Origin: an uncultured bacterium
Lineage (GTDB): Bacteria; Verrucomicrobiota; Kiritimatiellia; RFP12; UBA1067
Length of the DNA: 41,593 nt
Reading direction: 5' to 3'
NCBI GenBank assembly: GCA_902799715.1
Contig: CADCBS010000006.1
Location: 1 to 41,593, forward strand
Under the pieces are notes generated by a model that worked only from the letters and a program-made list of their open reading frames with translations, did not search any database and was not told where the DNA came from. The position numbers were made by a program, and so were the translations under genes. Shown here piece by piece: positions 9,501-19,252 of this stretch (the stretch's first letter is position 1; every line of letters begins with the position of its first letter).

Positions 9501-12500
9501 CAAGCCGTGGAACGAATTCTTCTCCGAGTCGGAGCCGCTGCAGCTCACGATCCTCAACGTGGAGCCGAAGATCATCTCGCCCATCGCGACTGCCGTGACG
9601 AACCGCGACGTGTCCGCGGGCATTCCGTTCAACATCGACTGGCAGATCGGCGACGTGTCGTCCGACCTCACCAACGGCATGCGCATCGTGTGGACGTCGG
9701 GCGGCAGGCGCACCGAGTTCAAGGGCGACGATCTGGAGTTCGGAACGTTCACCAACACGTTCGACGTTTCGCTTTCCGGCCTGCAGACGGTGACGATGCA
9801 GGTGTGGGACAAGGACGGCGGCACCACGAACCGCGTGTGGTACTACTATCTCGACCCGTCCAAGAAGGTCTACCTGTATCCCTACGGGCCCCACGCCAGC
9901 TCCAACAGCAAGTACAGCGGGTACTCCGGCCTCGGCCGCGGCCTGGTGTTCGCCAACGGCAAGAGCCCGGTGGTCAACGCCTTCAGGCAGATGTGGAACT
10001 ACGACGTCCGCAGCTCCAGCGCCAGCCTGTACGCGATGGGCTACTCGGTGGGCGACGTCGACAACGGCACGCTCAACAACGGCAACGACTGGGCGATCAA
10101 CCCCAACGGCGGCTCCGCGGTGAACGGCGCCGGCGTGCCGACGGCCCCGTTCTACACATACGACGGCAGGTTCAGGAACGGCGGCAACGCGACGTACGAT
10201 TCGTTCTTCTACTGCTGGGTCGACCATACCGACGCGGCGGCGCCGGTCTACCACGTGCCGCATCCCGCGAAGCGCAACACGTTCCAGCCGCAGCTGCCCG
10301 AATACCAGGAAGGCTCGCTGTCGTACGAAGACAAGATATACGAGGCGATATTCTCGCGCGAGTGGCGTCCGCTCGACAACTGCGGCGACATCAACCAGGA
10401 CGGCGTGCCCGACGGCTACCACCAGCTGTACTGGCCCACGCAGAACACCGACGCCGGGGCGGCCGGCGCCGGCGAGGACGAAGTGGCCGACACCACGCCC
10501 GTGTGGAACCGCAACGATGACGAAGACTACCTGCCCGGCGACGTCACGGCGGGCCAGCCGCTCGTGCCCGGCCTGACGAACTCCTGGGTGAATTCCGACC
10601 GCGCGTTCAACGCGCGTCTCGAGATACGCGGTTTCGGCGACGGCCTGAACTCCGCCGGCGAAGGCAGCGCGTGGGGCCGCCCGCAGAGCGTTGATCCGCT
10701 GTTCGGCGACTTCGACGAAAACGAGCGCCTGGCATACGAAATCGCGACCAACGCCAACCCTGCCGCCGCGGGCGTGTGGCATGCGGAGCGTCCTTCCAAC
10801 CCGCTGCTCGCCGACACCGACGGCGACGGCCTGCCCGACGGCTACGAGTACTGGTACTGGTACTACGCGCGCGCCGGCTGGCTCGACGACAACGGCGACC
10901 ACCACTTCCTGACGGGCGAACGCTACGTCCCGACCCGCCCCGAAAAGGGTTCGCCGATAACCCCCGCGCAGATAATGGCCGCGTTCGACCCCGTCGTGGC
11001 GTACCGCGGCGCGGCGAGCCGCGACCTCGACAACGACGGAATCCCGGATCTCGTGGAGCTTGAACTCGGCACCAACCCGATACACTGGGACACCGACGGC
11101 GACGGCCTGCCCGACGGGTGGGAGCAGTTCCGCGGAACCGACCCGCTGAAGTCCGACGCCGGCGCCAACCCCGACGGCGACATGATGGCCTACGCGGCGG
11201 TGTCGATGAAAGTGTTCTCGACGATCGTGGACGGCACGGCCGAGAACTACGCCATCACGGAAACCGATGGCGACGAAACCCGCGTGGAAATGAATGTCGA
11301 GACGGCCCAAGGCTGGCGCATCGTCCCGCTGACTCCGCGCGGGAACACGCAGCTGATCAACGGCAGGGACGTGCGCGTTGACGATTTCGTGTCCGACACG
11401 GAACCCGAGACGTTCGTCTCCTCGAGCGGCAAGATCGTGCTGAAGACCGCGATCGGGGAAGCCCATCTGTTCGTGCCCTACGAAGACGGCGGCGTGTTCC
11501 GCGGCGCCCCTGCGCGCCTCGAAGCCGGCACCGTGCTTGAAAGGGCGCCCGAGGAAATCGAGTGGAGCAGGACGACGGTCAAGATCACCGACGCCACCGA
11601 AGGCCGCGAACCGGTGGACGAGCAGGATCCGGGCGAGCCGGCGGTCGACAGCGAGTCCAAGACCGCCGACCAGCGCTACTTCAAGATATGGGAATACGGC
11701 AAGACCGCCACGTTCGCCATGGCCGGCGAGGCCAAGTTCGAAGGCGAACGCGAAGTGTTCGTGCACTCGCACGCCGAGAAGTTCGACGCGGGTACGACGC
11801 GGGTCGGCCTGATGCACTGGCAGGTGTACCAGCAGTTCGGGTTCGATCCGCGCACCGCGTGGTGCTGGACGTGGACGCCCACCACGCCCGCCGTCAATCC
11901 GCGCTGGCTCGCGAACAACATGACGGCGACGCTCCAGACGCCCCAGCGCTACCTGATCGACACGTTCTCGCCCGCGCCGGTGTCGACGCGCACCGCGTTC
12001 GGCGCCCCCGTGAACACGAGGCCCTATTCGAACCGCGACGAATTCCTGCTCCAGCAGTTCCTGTACAATACGGGATCCGTCCCCGGCGGCGCGCTGCAGC
12101 AGACCGTCAGGCTCACTTTCACCGGATACGTCTGGCCGAGCTACTCGACCGTGCCGATCGGCGAAGAGGAAGGGCAGAACGAAGAAGGCGACACGATATA
12201 CAAAGGCGGCGACTCCGACGCCGACGGCGTGCCGGACGGATGGGAGCTGTACGTGATGGCCGGGCCGAACTCGACCACCAACAGGCTGGCAGGCGTGGTG
12301 TTCACCGAGCCCGACATGTCGCTGGCCGCGCAGGGATACCTGCCCACCGCCTTGCCACGCGGCTCCGCGGCGTACGAATTCGCCCCGCGGAACGTGCGCT
12401 ACAACCGTCCCGGCAGGATGATGTTCCTCGCGCCGCAGTTCAATCCCGACGTCGGCGCGCCGTCCATGAGCCCGCTCGTGGCCAACGCGCAGTCCACGGT

Positions 12501-15500
12501 CCTCACCGACTTGGAGCCGGGCGGCGACGGCGACGGACTGTCCGAGGCGGGAGAGTTCTCTGCCACCGACGTGACCGCGCTCTTCGCCAGCTCGTCCAGC
12601 GTCCACACGCGCTGCAGCGACGCCGACGGGGAATGGCTGAACAAGTTCTGGCCCACCGACCCGTGGAACGCCGACACCGACGGCGACGGCCTGACGGACC
12701 TGGCCGAACGCGACAACATCTACGGTCCTCCGTCCGACAACGGCGAAATCTGCATAGCCGGCGGCGGCATGAACCCGAACTCCGTGGACACCGACCTCGA
12801 CGGCCTGCCCGACAGGTGGGAGAACCAGTACGCCGGAACCGTGGGCGCCGCGACGAAGGTGGACGCCTCCGGCGCGACGAACACCACGCAGGAAGTCTCC
12901 GGCGGCATGGACGCCACGATCCCCGACGCCTACACGTGGGACGTGTCGCGCGACTGCGACTACGACCATGACGGCCTGCAGAACTGGCAGGAATACATGA
13001 CCTGCGCCCTGCGCTGCTTCCGCTACGACGACCTCGATTCGCCGTGGAGCATCATGAGCGAGCGCGACTACCGCGACGAAAACGGCTTCGTCGTCACGCA
13101 GCTCCTGTACGCCGCCGCGCACGAGGCCGTTGGCGGGCTGTCGCCGAACATCCTGCCCGACCAGTTCGACTGGGGCCTGGCGTATTTCGCGCCCGCGCCG
13201 CACGGGTTCGACATGGCCATGGGCCTGATGTACATGTGGCACGACGGCCCGCAGCACAACGGCTTCGGCCGCAAGATCGACGGCTCCGGCCTGCGCCTGA
13301 CGCCCGGCACGCCCAGGAACTTCCCCTCCACGTACGTCGGCTGCTCGCCGCGCGACCGCGACAGCGACGGCGACGCGATGGACGACTACTGGGAACTGTT
13401 CCACGGCCTGAACCCGCTGCTCGGCGCGCCCGGCGAAGGCTCCGGCGGCGCGAAGGATCTGATAGCCGAGGCGTTCTCGCAGAAGATCAACGCGCTGGAC
13501 AACCCGTGGACGAAGAACGACGCCTCGTACTGGGACGCCATCCAGACCGAGAACTTCGGCAGGGGATTCGACCGCATGGGCCGCAACATCGCCGAGGCCA
13601 AAGGCGACAACAAGCCGTGGGACTTCACCACGTACCTGTGGATGAACGGCAGCGTGGGGGCAGACCCCGACGGCGACGACATCCGCAACCAGCAGGAGGC
13701 GGTGATGCCCAACATGCAGGCGCAGTCCACCTGGCTGCACACCGACCCGTCCCCGCTGTGGATGACCGACAGCTCGTACACCAACTCCCTGACCTACCGC
13801 TACTACAAGACGATCGAGCGTCCGGGATTCACGGTGTTCGACATGCGCGAAGGCACGGTCGAGCGCATAGAGACGGTCACGTACGTCACCAACATCGTCG
13901 AGACCGAGTTCGGCATGTCCACGAACATCGTGGAGAACCACGGCTGGACGGTGGTCACCAACTTCCCGGCCGACGAGATAGTCGTGACCCGCGAAGACAT
14001 CGAGACGCAGATCGTCACGAACTGGAACATCACCGTCACGCCCGTGGTCGAACAGATCCACGTCGAGTGGCCGCAAGGCTCCGGCGTGTGGTTCGACGGC
14101 ACGGTCACGCGGTATGTCGAGACGACCAACGGGTTCGAGACGGTCGTGAACACCGTCACCAACACGATAGACACCGCGATTCCGGCGACAGTCCCGGCGT
14201 ACGTCCTGAACTACTGGGGCGCGTCCAAGGGCTATCTCTTCGCGTTCGAGGAGAACGAAGGCTTCGACACCGACAACGACGGCCTGTCCGACGCGACGGA
14301 GATCGCGGCCAACGTGACCGGCGCCACCGATCCGCAGAACTTCGACGACCCCGTGCGGCGCCAGGCGATGTACTTCCCGGGCGCGTATTCCGCGATGGAA
14401 TCGCGCACCAACCCGCAGCACGGCCTGGACAGCGAAATGTTCTTCCACCAGTTCACCGTGGAACTGTGGGCGATGCCCGAGGACGTTTCGCGCGAGCAGA
14501 CCCTGATCGAGCGCTCCACGGTGTATCCCGGCGCGCACACGCAGGACGACAGGTACCTGCGCCGCAACTTCCAGCTCGGCATCACAGCCGAGGGCCTCTG
14601 GTTCGCGGCGTACGACTCCAAGGGCACCGGCTCCGACGGCGGCGGCACCACGCGCATCACCGGCACCCAGGCCGAAGCGGGCAAGTGGGCGCATCTCGCC
14701 ATGAGCTTCGACGGCGAACGCCTGCGCCTGTACGTGAACGGCCGCATGGTGAAGTCCCTGTCCTCGAACGTCCAGCCCGCCAACGGCGTGGAGGCCGTGA
14801 CGGTCGGCGACGGCGGCGAACTCGCCGGCTACTCCTACGTGGGCGCGCACGCGATAATCCTGGGCGCCTCCGCCGTGCAGCCCGAGGCGCTCTCGATCGA
14901 AAAGGCCAGGCCTACGTGGCTCGCCTACGACAGGTTCTACAAAGGCTACATCGACGAAGTGCGCGTCTGGGACGGCGCCCGCACCAGCACCGAGATCATG
15001 GACACGATGGGCGTGCGCATGACCAAGGAGCTCGCGCTCGCCAACCGCATGGAGATATACAACGCGCTCGTAAAGGAGAACCGCGTGCGCTACAAGACGT
15101 CCGCCACGGAATCCCTGGGCGAACTCCCGCCCGAGCTCGTGTACCACTATTCGTTCGACTCCATATTCGGCGCCACCGGGCCCGAGTACGTGGCGCTGGC
15201 GCCCTACGGCTTCTCCTGGAGCGAGAGCGCCGGGGTGCGCAACCGCTCCGGCTGGTCCAGGCCCGAAGGCTGGACGAGCACGTGGTGGGACGAACTGCCC
15301 GTGAAGTCCACGGTCTACGTCGACTACGCGTACCTCACATGGGCGCAGAACACGATGACGCACCTTCCGCTCTTCGACGGCGGCACGCGCGACTCCCGCT
15401 TCTGGAGCCGCTACTACGCCGGCGTGACGCCGAGCGGCTCGGCGGGGCTTTCGTCGTACGCGTTCAAGCAGACCGCCGAACCCTACGGATGGTACAACCC

Positions 15501-18500
15501 GGTCGCCATATCCACGGACCACCCGCGCCAGTACACCACGTCCGACCTGATCGGCATGGCGAACCCCGACTACGCGAACCTCCACAGGTTCACCGTCAGG
15601 TCCGAGTTCACCGACGGCACGGACCTCCTGCCCCTCGGCGGCGTCTACGCCCGCACGGTCGAATCGATGTGGGACGAAAACGGCCCGGCGTCGCTCTGGA
15701 CCGCCACCGGCAGGGACGACAACCAGAACGGCCTGCCCGACTGGTGGGAAGACTACGTCCGCAGCGCGGGCGACGTGTACACCGACCTGCCCGGGGTTTT
15801 CGCCGCGACAGCCAAGATCGTGCGCGACGGACAGGAGATGACGCTCGCCGAAGCGTACATGCGCGACCTCGCGGCCGGCGCCACCGAGGAGTATCCCGAA
15901 GGCCGTCCCAACCTCGTGCAGTACGCCGACACCGACGCCGACGGCCTGCCCGACTGGTGGGAGCTGCTGTACGGAATGACGGGCGAGACGGCTCTCGACG
16001 ACAACGACAACGACCAGCTGTCGAACTTCGCCGAATACCTGATCGCCGAGGCGTTCTCCAAGTACGGATTCCCGCTCGTGAAGCCCGACGCGATGGCCAG
16101 CTTCGGCCAGACCGTGCCCGACTACTTCCTGAAAGTGGGCCGCCTGTACCTGGGCGAAATGTTCGCCGACCACGACTTCATCGAAGACTGGTGGGAGGAC
16201 GCCCAGACTGTCACGTACACGTCGCGCTTCCACTACGACGCGACGCAGGACTACGACGACGACGGCTGGAGCAACTTCTCCGAGGCGCGCTACGACATGC
16301 AGGTCAGGCCCGTCACGGCCATGCTGCGCGGCCACTACGATTCCGACGCGAACTACGTGCGCGACTTCCCGCAGCCCACGCTCCACGTGAACCTGGACTA
16401 CAACGGCAGCCGCAAGCGCGCGGCCGAGAACGCCGGCATCGTGATCGAAGCGTCGCGCGACCCGTTCTTCGCGACTGGCGCAGAAGCCGTGTTCGTGGCG
16501 TCCAACGCCACGTCCTCCGCGTCCGGCGGCGACAAGTCGTACCGCAACATCGGCCACTGGAGGATCGGCAGCGCCGTCGGCACGCTGTCCCCGGGCAACG
16601 TGGACTGCAAGGAGCTCGAGCTCCAGATCGCGAAGTCCTCCACTTCCGGCGTCTACTGCTGGACATGGGCGGACTGCGAGAACCAGGAGGCGCACGGCCA
16701 TCCCACCGACACGCAGTACGAATTCGGCACCTACGAGGAGTACATCGACGCGAAGCTCCGCTGCGACAAGCTCAGGCTCGTGACCGGCGAATCCTCCTGG
16801 TACCCGGTCGACAACCTGTCCATCGGCGCCAACATAACCGAGACCGTCGCGCTGCTCAACTGGGCCGACAAGGGCACGGTCGGCACGGTGGACCTCCAGA
16901 CCGGCTCGTTCGACCTCGATCTCAGCCTGCTCGCCGGAGCCACCGGCAACGCCGCGGCCGAGGACGAGTCCGAAGTCGTCCACATAGAGAACGCCCGCAT
17001 CCGGTTCGCGTACAAGGTGAACCGCTCCGTGGGCCTGCCGCGCACCGTCCATCTGGAAGGCGCCGTGTCGGGCTACCTGCGCGAAGGCACGAACTACTTC
17101 CGCGCGTTCGCCGACATCGACGGCGACGGCTCCTGGACGCCGGGCGAGCCTTACGGCTGCGCCACGCCCTACGGCTACGACGTGTCCTGGCGCGAAACCA
17201 CGCTGTCGGTGTCGCTGTCCGACACGTCGCCGTCGCTGCCGCGCTTCAACATCAACGGCGCGGTGGCCGCGAACGACTCCGACTCGCTGCGCGCGCTGAA
17301 CGACCGCGACTCCGTGGGCCACGTCGCCTTCCCCAACCAGGGGACGACGAGCGCGGGGACTAACATGCCGCCCGCCGGATCCACGGTGCGCGTGCGCATC
17401 GTCCGCACCAAGATCAACGACATCTACACCGTCTACACCGGCTCCAACGGATCGACGATCCTCGGCTCGGTAGAGGGCGTGGTGTACGACGGCACGATGA
17501 ACCTGTCGCAGCATCCCGTCCTCGCCGAAGGCGACCTGCTTGCGCAGGGCATCCACGACCTCGACTGGGGCACGCTGTACGAGAACTGGACCGACACGAC
17601 CACGGGCCTGCACCAGACCCCCGCGTCGTTCTCGATCGTCACCAACGTGATGTACCGCATCACGATCGGCGACGACACGGACAGCAACTTCGAGACGAAC
17701 AACATCCTGGCGCGCGTGTTCAGGAACGGCTTCGAAGCCGGAGCCGTCGGCGGCCAGACGCCGTGCGAACCGGTGTCGCCCGCGGGGATCATAACCTCCG
17801 GCAGGCCCACGTTCAGGTGGCGCCACGAAAACACGATGGGCAAGGCCTATCCCGCGTTCAGGCTGCGCGTGTGGAACGCCGCGGGCGGCGGCACGCCGGT
17901 GTACGACTCCGGCGTGCAGCGCGCGCCGGCGCGCACGCAGGACGGCGAATACGTGTGGCAGGCTCCGCTGTACGTCGGCTCGCCCACGGCCACGGGCCAC
18001 ATATTCAGCACCACGAACAACTACCAGTGGTCCGTGTCGATGCTCGACGCCAAGTTCACCACGCCCAACACCACCGAGACGCGCCGCGCGTTCCGCGTGA
18101 ACACTTCCGGCAACCTGGCCGGACAGAGCGACCACGGAACCATCCAGTGCCGCGTGAAGTACTTCGGCCCGGCGACGGTCTCCGGCGGGTTCGGCCCCGC
18201 CAGGATAATCCGCGTGCAGGCGTTCACCACGCCCGACTTCTCCGGATATCCCGTCAGCGAAAGCTGGGTGGACGTCCCGGCCGGCATCGACTCCGCGGTC
18301 GAAATGCCCGTGAACGCCAAGATAATAGGCATCCCGCCGGGAACGTACTACATCCGCGCGTTCATCGACACCGACGGCGACACGCAGCGCGCCAGCTGGG
18401 AATCGTGGGGCTACGCCAACTACGTGGGCACCACCCGCAAGCAGGTGTACGACTCCAGGCCGTTCAGGCTCGAGCTCGGCTCGAACGAAAAGCCTGTCGC

Positions 18501-19161
18501 CGACATCTACATCGAAGACGTCGACACCGACAACGACGGCTACCCCGACGTCTGGGAGTACGAGAACGCCACCGCGGCGACCCGCGCGAACGGCACGTTC
18601 CTGTCGCAGCGCGGCCCTGCGAGCGGCCCGACCTACTACACGCAGGTCAACACGAACCTCGTGGCCACGCTCAGGGCGTACGACATCGCCGGCTACACCG
18701 AGTTCCTCACGTTCGCCCTCGCCGCGAACGGCTCGTCCGACACCGACGGCGACGGCCTGAACGACTTCGCGGAACTCGTGCTCGGCACCGACCCGCAGGA
18801 TTCGGAAGGCGCCAAGGCCTCCGGACTCTCCGTGTCGCTCGATTCGATCTCCTCGCCCGTGCGGGTAGGGTTCAAGGTCGAGGCCGGCGAGGTGTCGAAC
18901 ACCTCCTCCGCCAGGGCGCTCGCGGCGTCCGGCAGGCTGATGTACTCCCCGTCCGCGATCGAGGCCGCAGGCTCCGCCCCGGCTTCCGTCAAGTGGACGC
19001 TGGAATACACGCCCTCGCTCGACAAGCCCGACTGGACGCCTGTCGCCGAAGGCACGGTCTGGCTCACGCCCGAGAAGACGGCCGCCGACGTGGCCGGCGA
19101 AGCCCGCAAGGCCGCGAACTTCAGCGAAAAGAGCGGCTTCTACCGCGTGATCCTGAAGTAG
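6595..19161 (+). CDS. Giant secreted calcium-repeat and LamG surface protein
   Basis: 4,188 residues. The signal peptide ends near AFA/DG at 30-31. GGAGGT at 6585-6590 fixes the ATG at 6595 over one at 6583. Residues 31-1250 are beta-rich, immunoglobulin- or Calx-beta-like modules. From about 1260 to 4060 there are many TSP3/EF-loop calcium-binding stretches of the type DTDGDGLPDGWE, clearest near 1407, 1499, 1874, 2027, 2065, 2560, 3042, 3113, 3220, 3977 and 4050, often followed by a GTDP turn. A LamG/concanavalin-like jelly roll is at about 2586-2804 (FTVELWAMPEDV, YIDEVRVWDGA). A Val/Thr/Asn-rich segment (VTNIVETEF) is at 2419-2529. The C-terminus FYRVILK resembles ends seen on PVC secreted proteins; no PEP-CTERM or sortase signal is visible. 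An adhesin or polysaccharide-binding surface protein is likely. The gene contains no TTA, CTA or TCA codon. Confidence 0.88.
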   Translation: MNKAAKFFFGGIARIAAFAAVAAACGSAFADGAIRSIDAVATDQHTFPNLDDQVRVGETVKFDILLFNKRASGQSRHPDESVTNSWVIVHSGSGDAAYDAVNNPLKLGVIVNGKLRPADIELKPHETYPHIYTVMHVTYRAQAGDMAMPLKLADSTGSAAPDSSSVTYYLFNSKSWKIVDESNGEEIQFCFGNDGEPDDTDGTLPLPETRDYNLSQAGIYINTVGFDDYYEEGETWRKVYRGMTETFTRRLPEIVVPGGTAAENAGTTVYLWVKDTNCVTLATDGQAVKWYGDGADAHLAYPVSLLPGQTNVPFRLRGVTAGTETEIYLSAFPTNMHDGAGNLIENFTTRKVSCIASPDPFIRFTLNNSDSAATVTAGSDYNTPKARLTVELSEPYTDAVTVKLNPVVKTSADDVFADSILGISLNSEAANYRDTVAEVTIPAGLTSATVNIFALGATAETQSYGISFTPSVEGAGPASFYKGEKRACILYVNDSVPSIADPAADATIPQTFTQGVKGDVTVSVTDSYSDANKGGWTVSYRDIDNPDIYDSLPGLTPRFNSTTGQAELTVPLELYTMDVSHVAIKVTDPNGNISAEVPFFANVVAPKTVKLIVGDDDQNFGNYLEGDVKMLRVQLSQKYTKGTLYAWIEGANDATRAAIAAGLVTSDAFAARYLVIPNTGVDSTTGNIAITFKDGAAATADLQFNVVLTKTDSRTGEVCTDYIPLVFYANVGNLSPMVTKVRVNGGGEVAANGGISDASAAKDVAARFTISGLYEPGEVDRTNIVARWTVRDGRPGAYFYKELFTTGSISDIVCEYTYNVGDVTQKVSVAVQDKDMPGSVQEWSDEFEFWLTVTDVPKVTLVPYRSGTFGAELVADNTYFETEQGSRAWIDVSLSNIADVPLNVVLSVTPLSATEPGTLGLSMIDVQFPSGTLTRRVTLAELDGTRGSGNRGFQVSAAVTNTTMNTAYGKPWNEFFSESEPLQLTILNVEPKIISPIATAVTNRDVSAGIPFNIDWQIGDVSSDLTNGMRIVWTSGGRRTEFKGDDLEFGTFTNTFDVSLSGLQTVTMQVWDKDGGTTNRVWYYYLDPSKKVYLYPYGPHASSNSKYSGYSGLGRGLVFANGKSPVVNAFRQMWNYDVRSSSASLYAMGYSVGDVDNGTLNNGNDWAINPNGGSAVNGAGVPTAPFYTYDGRFRNGGNATYDSFFYCWVDHTDAAAPVYHVPHPAKRNTFQPQLPEYQEGSLSYEDKIYEAIFSREWRPLDNCGDINQDGVPDGYHQLYWPTQNTDAGAAGAGEDEVADTTPVWNRNDDEDYLPGDVTAGQPLVPGLTNSWVNSDRAFNARLEIRGFGDGLNSAGEGSAWGRPQSVDPLFGDFDENERLAYEIATNANPAAAGVWHAERPSNPLLADTDGDGLPDGYEYWYWYYARAGWLDDNGDHHFLTGERYVPTRPEKGSPITPAQIMAAFDPVVAYRGAASRDLDNDGIPDLVELELGTNPIHWDTDGDGLPDGWEQFRGTDPLKSDAGANPDGDMMAYAAVSMKVFSTIVDGTAENYAITETDGDETRVEMNVETAQGWRIVPLTPRGNTQLINGRDVRVDDFVSDTEPETFVSSSGKIVLKTAIGEAHLFVPYEDGGVFRGAPARLEAGTVLERAPEEIEWSRTTVKITDATEGREPVDEQDPGEPAVDSESKTADQRYFKIWEYGKTATFAMAGEAKFEGEREVFVHSHAEKFDAGTTRVGLMHWQVYQQFGFDPRTAWCWTWTPTTPAVNPRWLANNMTATLQTPQRYLIDTFSPAPVSTRTAFGAPVNTRPYSNRDEFLLQQFLYNTGSVPGGALQQTVRLTFTGYVWPSYSTVPIGEEEGQNEEGDTIYKGGDSDADGVPDGWELYVMAGPNSTTNRLAGVVFTEPDMSLAAQGYLPTALPRGSAAYEFAPRNVRYNRPGRMMFLAPQFNPDVGAPSMSPLVANAQSTVLTDLEPGGDGDGLSEAGEFSATDVTALFASSSSVHTRCSDADGEWLNKFWPTDPWNADTDGDGLTDLAERDNIYGPPSDNGEICIAGGGMNPNSVDTDLDGLPDRWENQYAGTVGAATKVDASGATNTTQEVSGGMDATIPDAYTWDVSRDCDYDHDGLQNWQEYMTCALRCFRYDDLDSPWSIMSERDYRDENGFVVTQLLYAAAHEAVGGLSPNILPDQFDWGLAYFAPAPHGFDMAMGLMYMWHDGPQHNGFGRKIDGSGLRLTPGTPRNFPSTYVGCSPRDRDSDGDAMDDYWELFHGLNPLLGAPGEGSGGAKDLIAEAFSQKINALDNPWTKNDASYWDAIQTENFGRGFDRMGRNIAEAKGDNKPWDFTTYLWMNGSVGADPDGDDIRNQQEAVMPNMQAQSTWLHTDPSPLWMTDSSYTNSLTYRYYKTIERPGFTVFDMREGTVERIETVTYVTNIVETEFGMSTNIVENHGWTVVTNFPADEIVVTREDIETQIVTNWNITVTPVVEQIHVEWPQGSGVWFDGTVTRYVETTNGFETVVNTVTNTIDTAIPATVPAYVLNYWGASKGYLFAFEENEGFDTDNDGLSDATEIAANVTGATDPQNFDDPVRRQAMYFPGAYSAMESRTNPQHGLDSEMFFHQFTVELWAMPEDVSREQTLIERSTVYPGAHTQDDRYLRRNFQLGITAEGLWFAAYDSKGTGSDGGGTTRITGTQAEAGKWAHLAMSFDGERLRLYVNGRMVKSLSSNVQPANGVEAVTVGDGGELAGYSYVGAHAIILGASAVQPEALSIEKARPTWLAYDRFYKGYIDEVRVWDGARTSTEIMDTMGVRMTKELALANRMEIYNALVKENRVRYKTSATESLGELPPELVYHYSFDSIFGATGPEYVALAPYGFSWSESAGVRNRSGWSRPEGWTSTWWDELPVKSTVYVDYAYLTWAQNTMTHLPLFDGGTRDSRFWSRYYAGVTPSGSAGLSSYAFKQTAEPYGWYNPVAISTDHPRQYTTSDLIGMANPDYANLHRFTVRSEFTDGTDLLPLGGVYARTVESMWDENGPASLWTATGRDDNQNGLPDWWEDYVRSAGDVYTDLPGVFAATAKIVRDGQEMTLAEAYMRDLAAGATEEYPEGRPNLVQYADTDADGLPDWWELLYGMTGETALDDNDNDQLSNFAEYLIAEAFSKYGFPLVKPDAMASFGQTVPDYFLKVGRLYLGEMFADHDFIEDWWEDAQTVTYTSRFHYDATQDYDDDGWSNFSEARYDMQVRPVTAMLRGHYDSDANYVRDFPQPTLHVNLDYNGSRKRAAENAGIVIEASRDPFFATGAEAVFVASNATSSASGGDKSYRNIGHWRIGSAVGTLSPGNVDCKELELQIAKSSTSGVYCWTWADCENQEAHGHPTDTQYEFGTYEEYIDAKLRCDKLRLVTGESSWYPVDNLSIGANITETVALLNWADKGTVGTVDLQTGSFDLDLSLLAGATGNAAAEDESEVVHIENARIRFAYKVNRSVGLPRTVHLEGAVSGYLREGTNYFRAFADIDGDGSWTPGEPYGCATPYGYDVSWRETTLSVSLSDTSPSLPRFNINGAVAANDSDSLRALNDRDSVGHVAFPNQGTTSAGTNMPPAGSTVRVRIVRTKINDIYTVYTGSNGSTILGSVEGVVYDGTMNLSQHPVLAEGDLLAQGIHDLDWGTLYENWTDTTTGLHQTPASFSIVTNVMYRITIGDDTDSNFETNNILARVFRNGFEAGAVGGQTPCEPVSPAGIITSGRPTFRWRHENTMGKAYPAFRLRVWNAAGGGTPVYDSGVQRAPARTQDGEYVWQAPLYVGSPTATGHIFSTTNNYQWSVSMLDAKFTTPNTTETRRAFRVNTSGNLAGQSDHGTIQCRVKYFGPATVSGGFGPARIIRVQAFTTPDFSGYPVSESWVDVPAGIDSAVEMPVNAKIIGIPPGTYYIRAFIDTDGDTQRASWESWGYANYVGTTRKQVYDSRPFRLELGSNEKPVADIYIEDVDTDNDGYPDVWEYENATAATRANGTFLSQRGPASGPTYYTQVNTNLVATLRAYDIAGYTEFLTFALAANGSSDTDGDGLNDFAELVLGTDPQDSEGAKASGLSVSLDSISSPVRVGFKVEAGEVSNTSSARALAASGRLMYSPSAIEAAGSAPASVKWTLEYTPSLDKPDWTPVAEGTVWLTPEKTAADVAGEARKAANFSEKSGFYRVILK

Positions 19162-19178
19162 GACCGGATGATTCCAAT

Positions 19179-19213
19179 GACTCCCGCCGTGAACGTGTCC
19201 GCCGGCGGGAGTC
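19179..19213 (+). terminator. Hairpin terminator after the giant gene
   Basis: GACTCCCGCCG at 19179-19189 pairs perfectly with CGGCGGGAGTC at 19203-19213 around a 13-base loop, 17 bases after the stop. It is followed by GTTCT rather than a full T-run, so termination may be partial. It overlaps the upstream side of the ackA promoter. Confidence 0.6.
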
Positions 19214-19217
19214 GTTC

Positions 19218-19223
19218 TATAAT
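19218..19223 (+). promoter_or_regulatory. -10 element of the ackA promoter
   Basis: A perfect TATAAT lies 29 bases before the acetate kinase ATG. No good -35 is seen at the expected distance, which falls in the loop of the preceding hairpin. A second possible start codon (TTG at 19223) coincides with the end of this -10, which argues against it. Confidence 0.5.
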
Positions 19224-19252
19224 TGCGGAAACGTAGAAAAGGCTCGCAGCAA

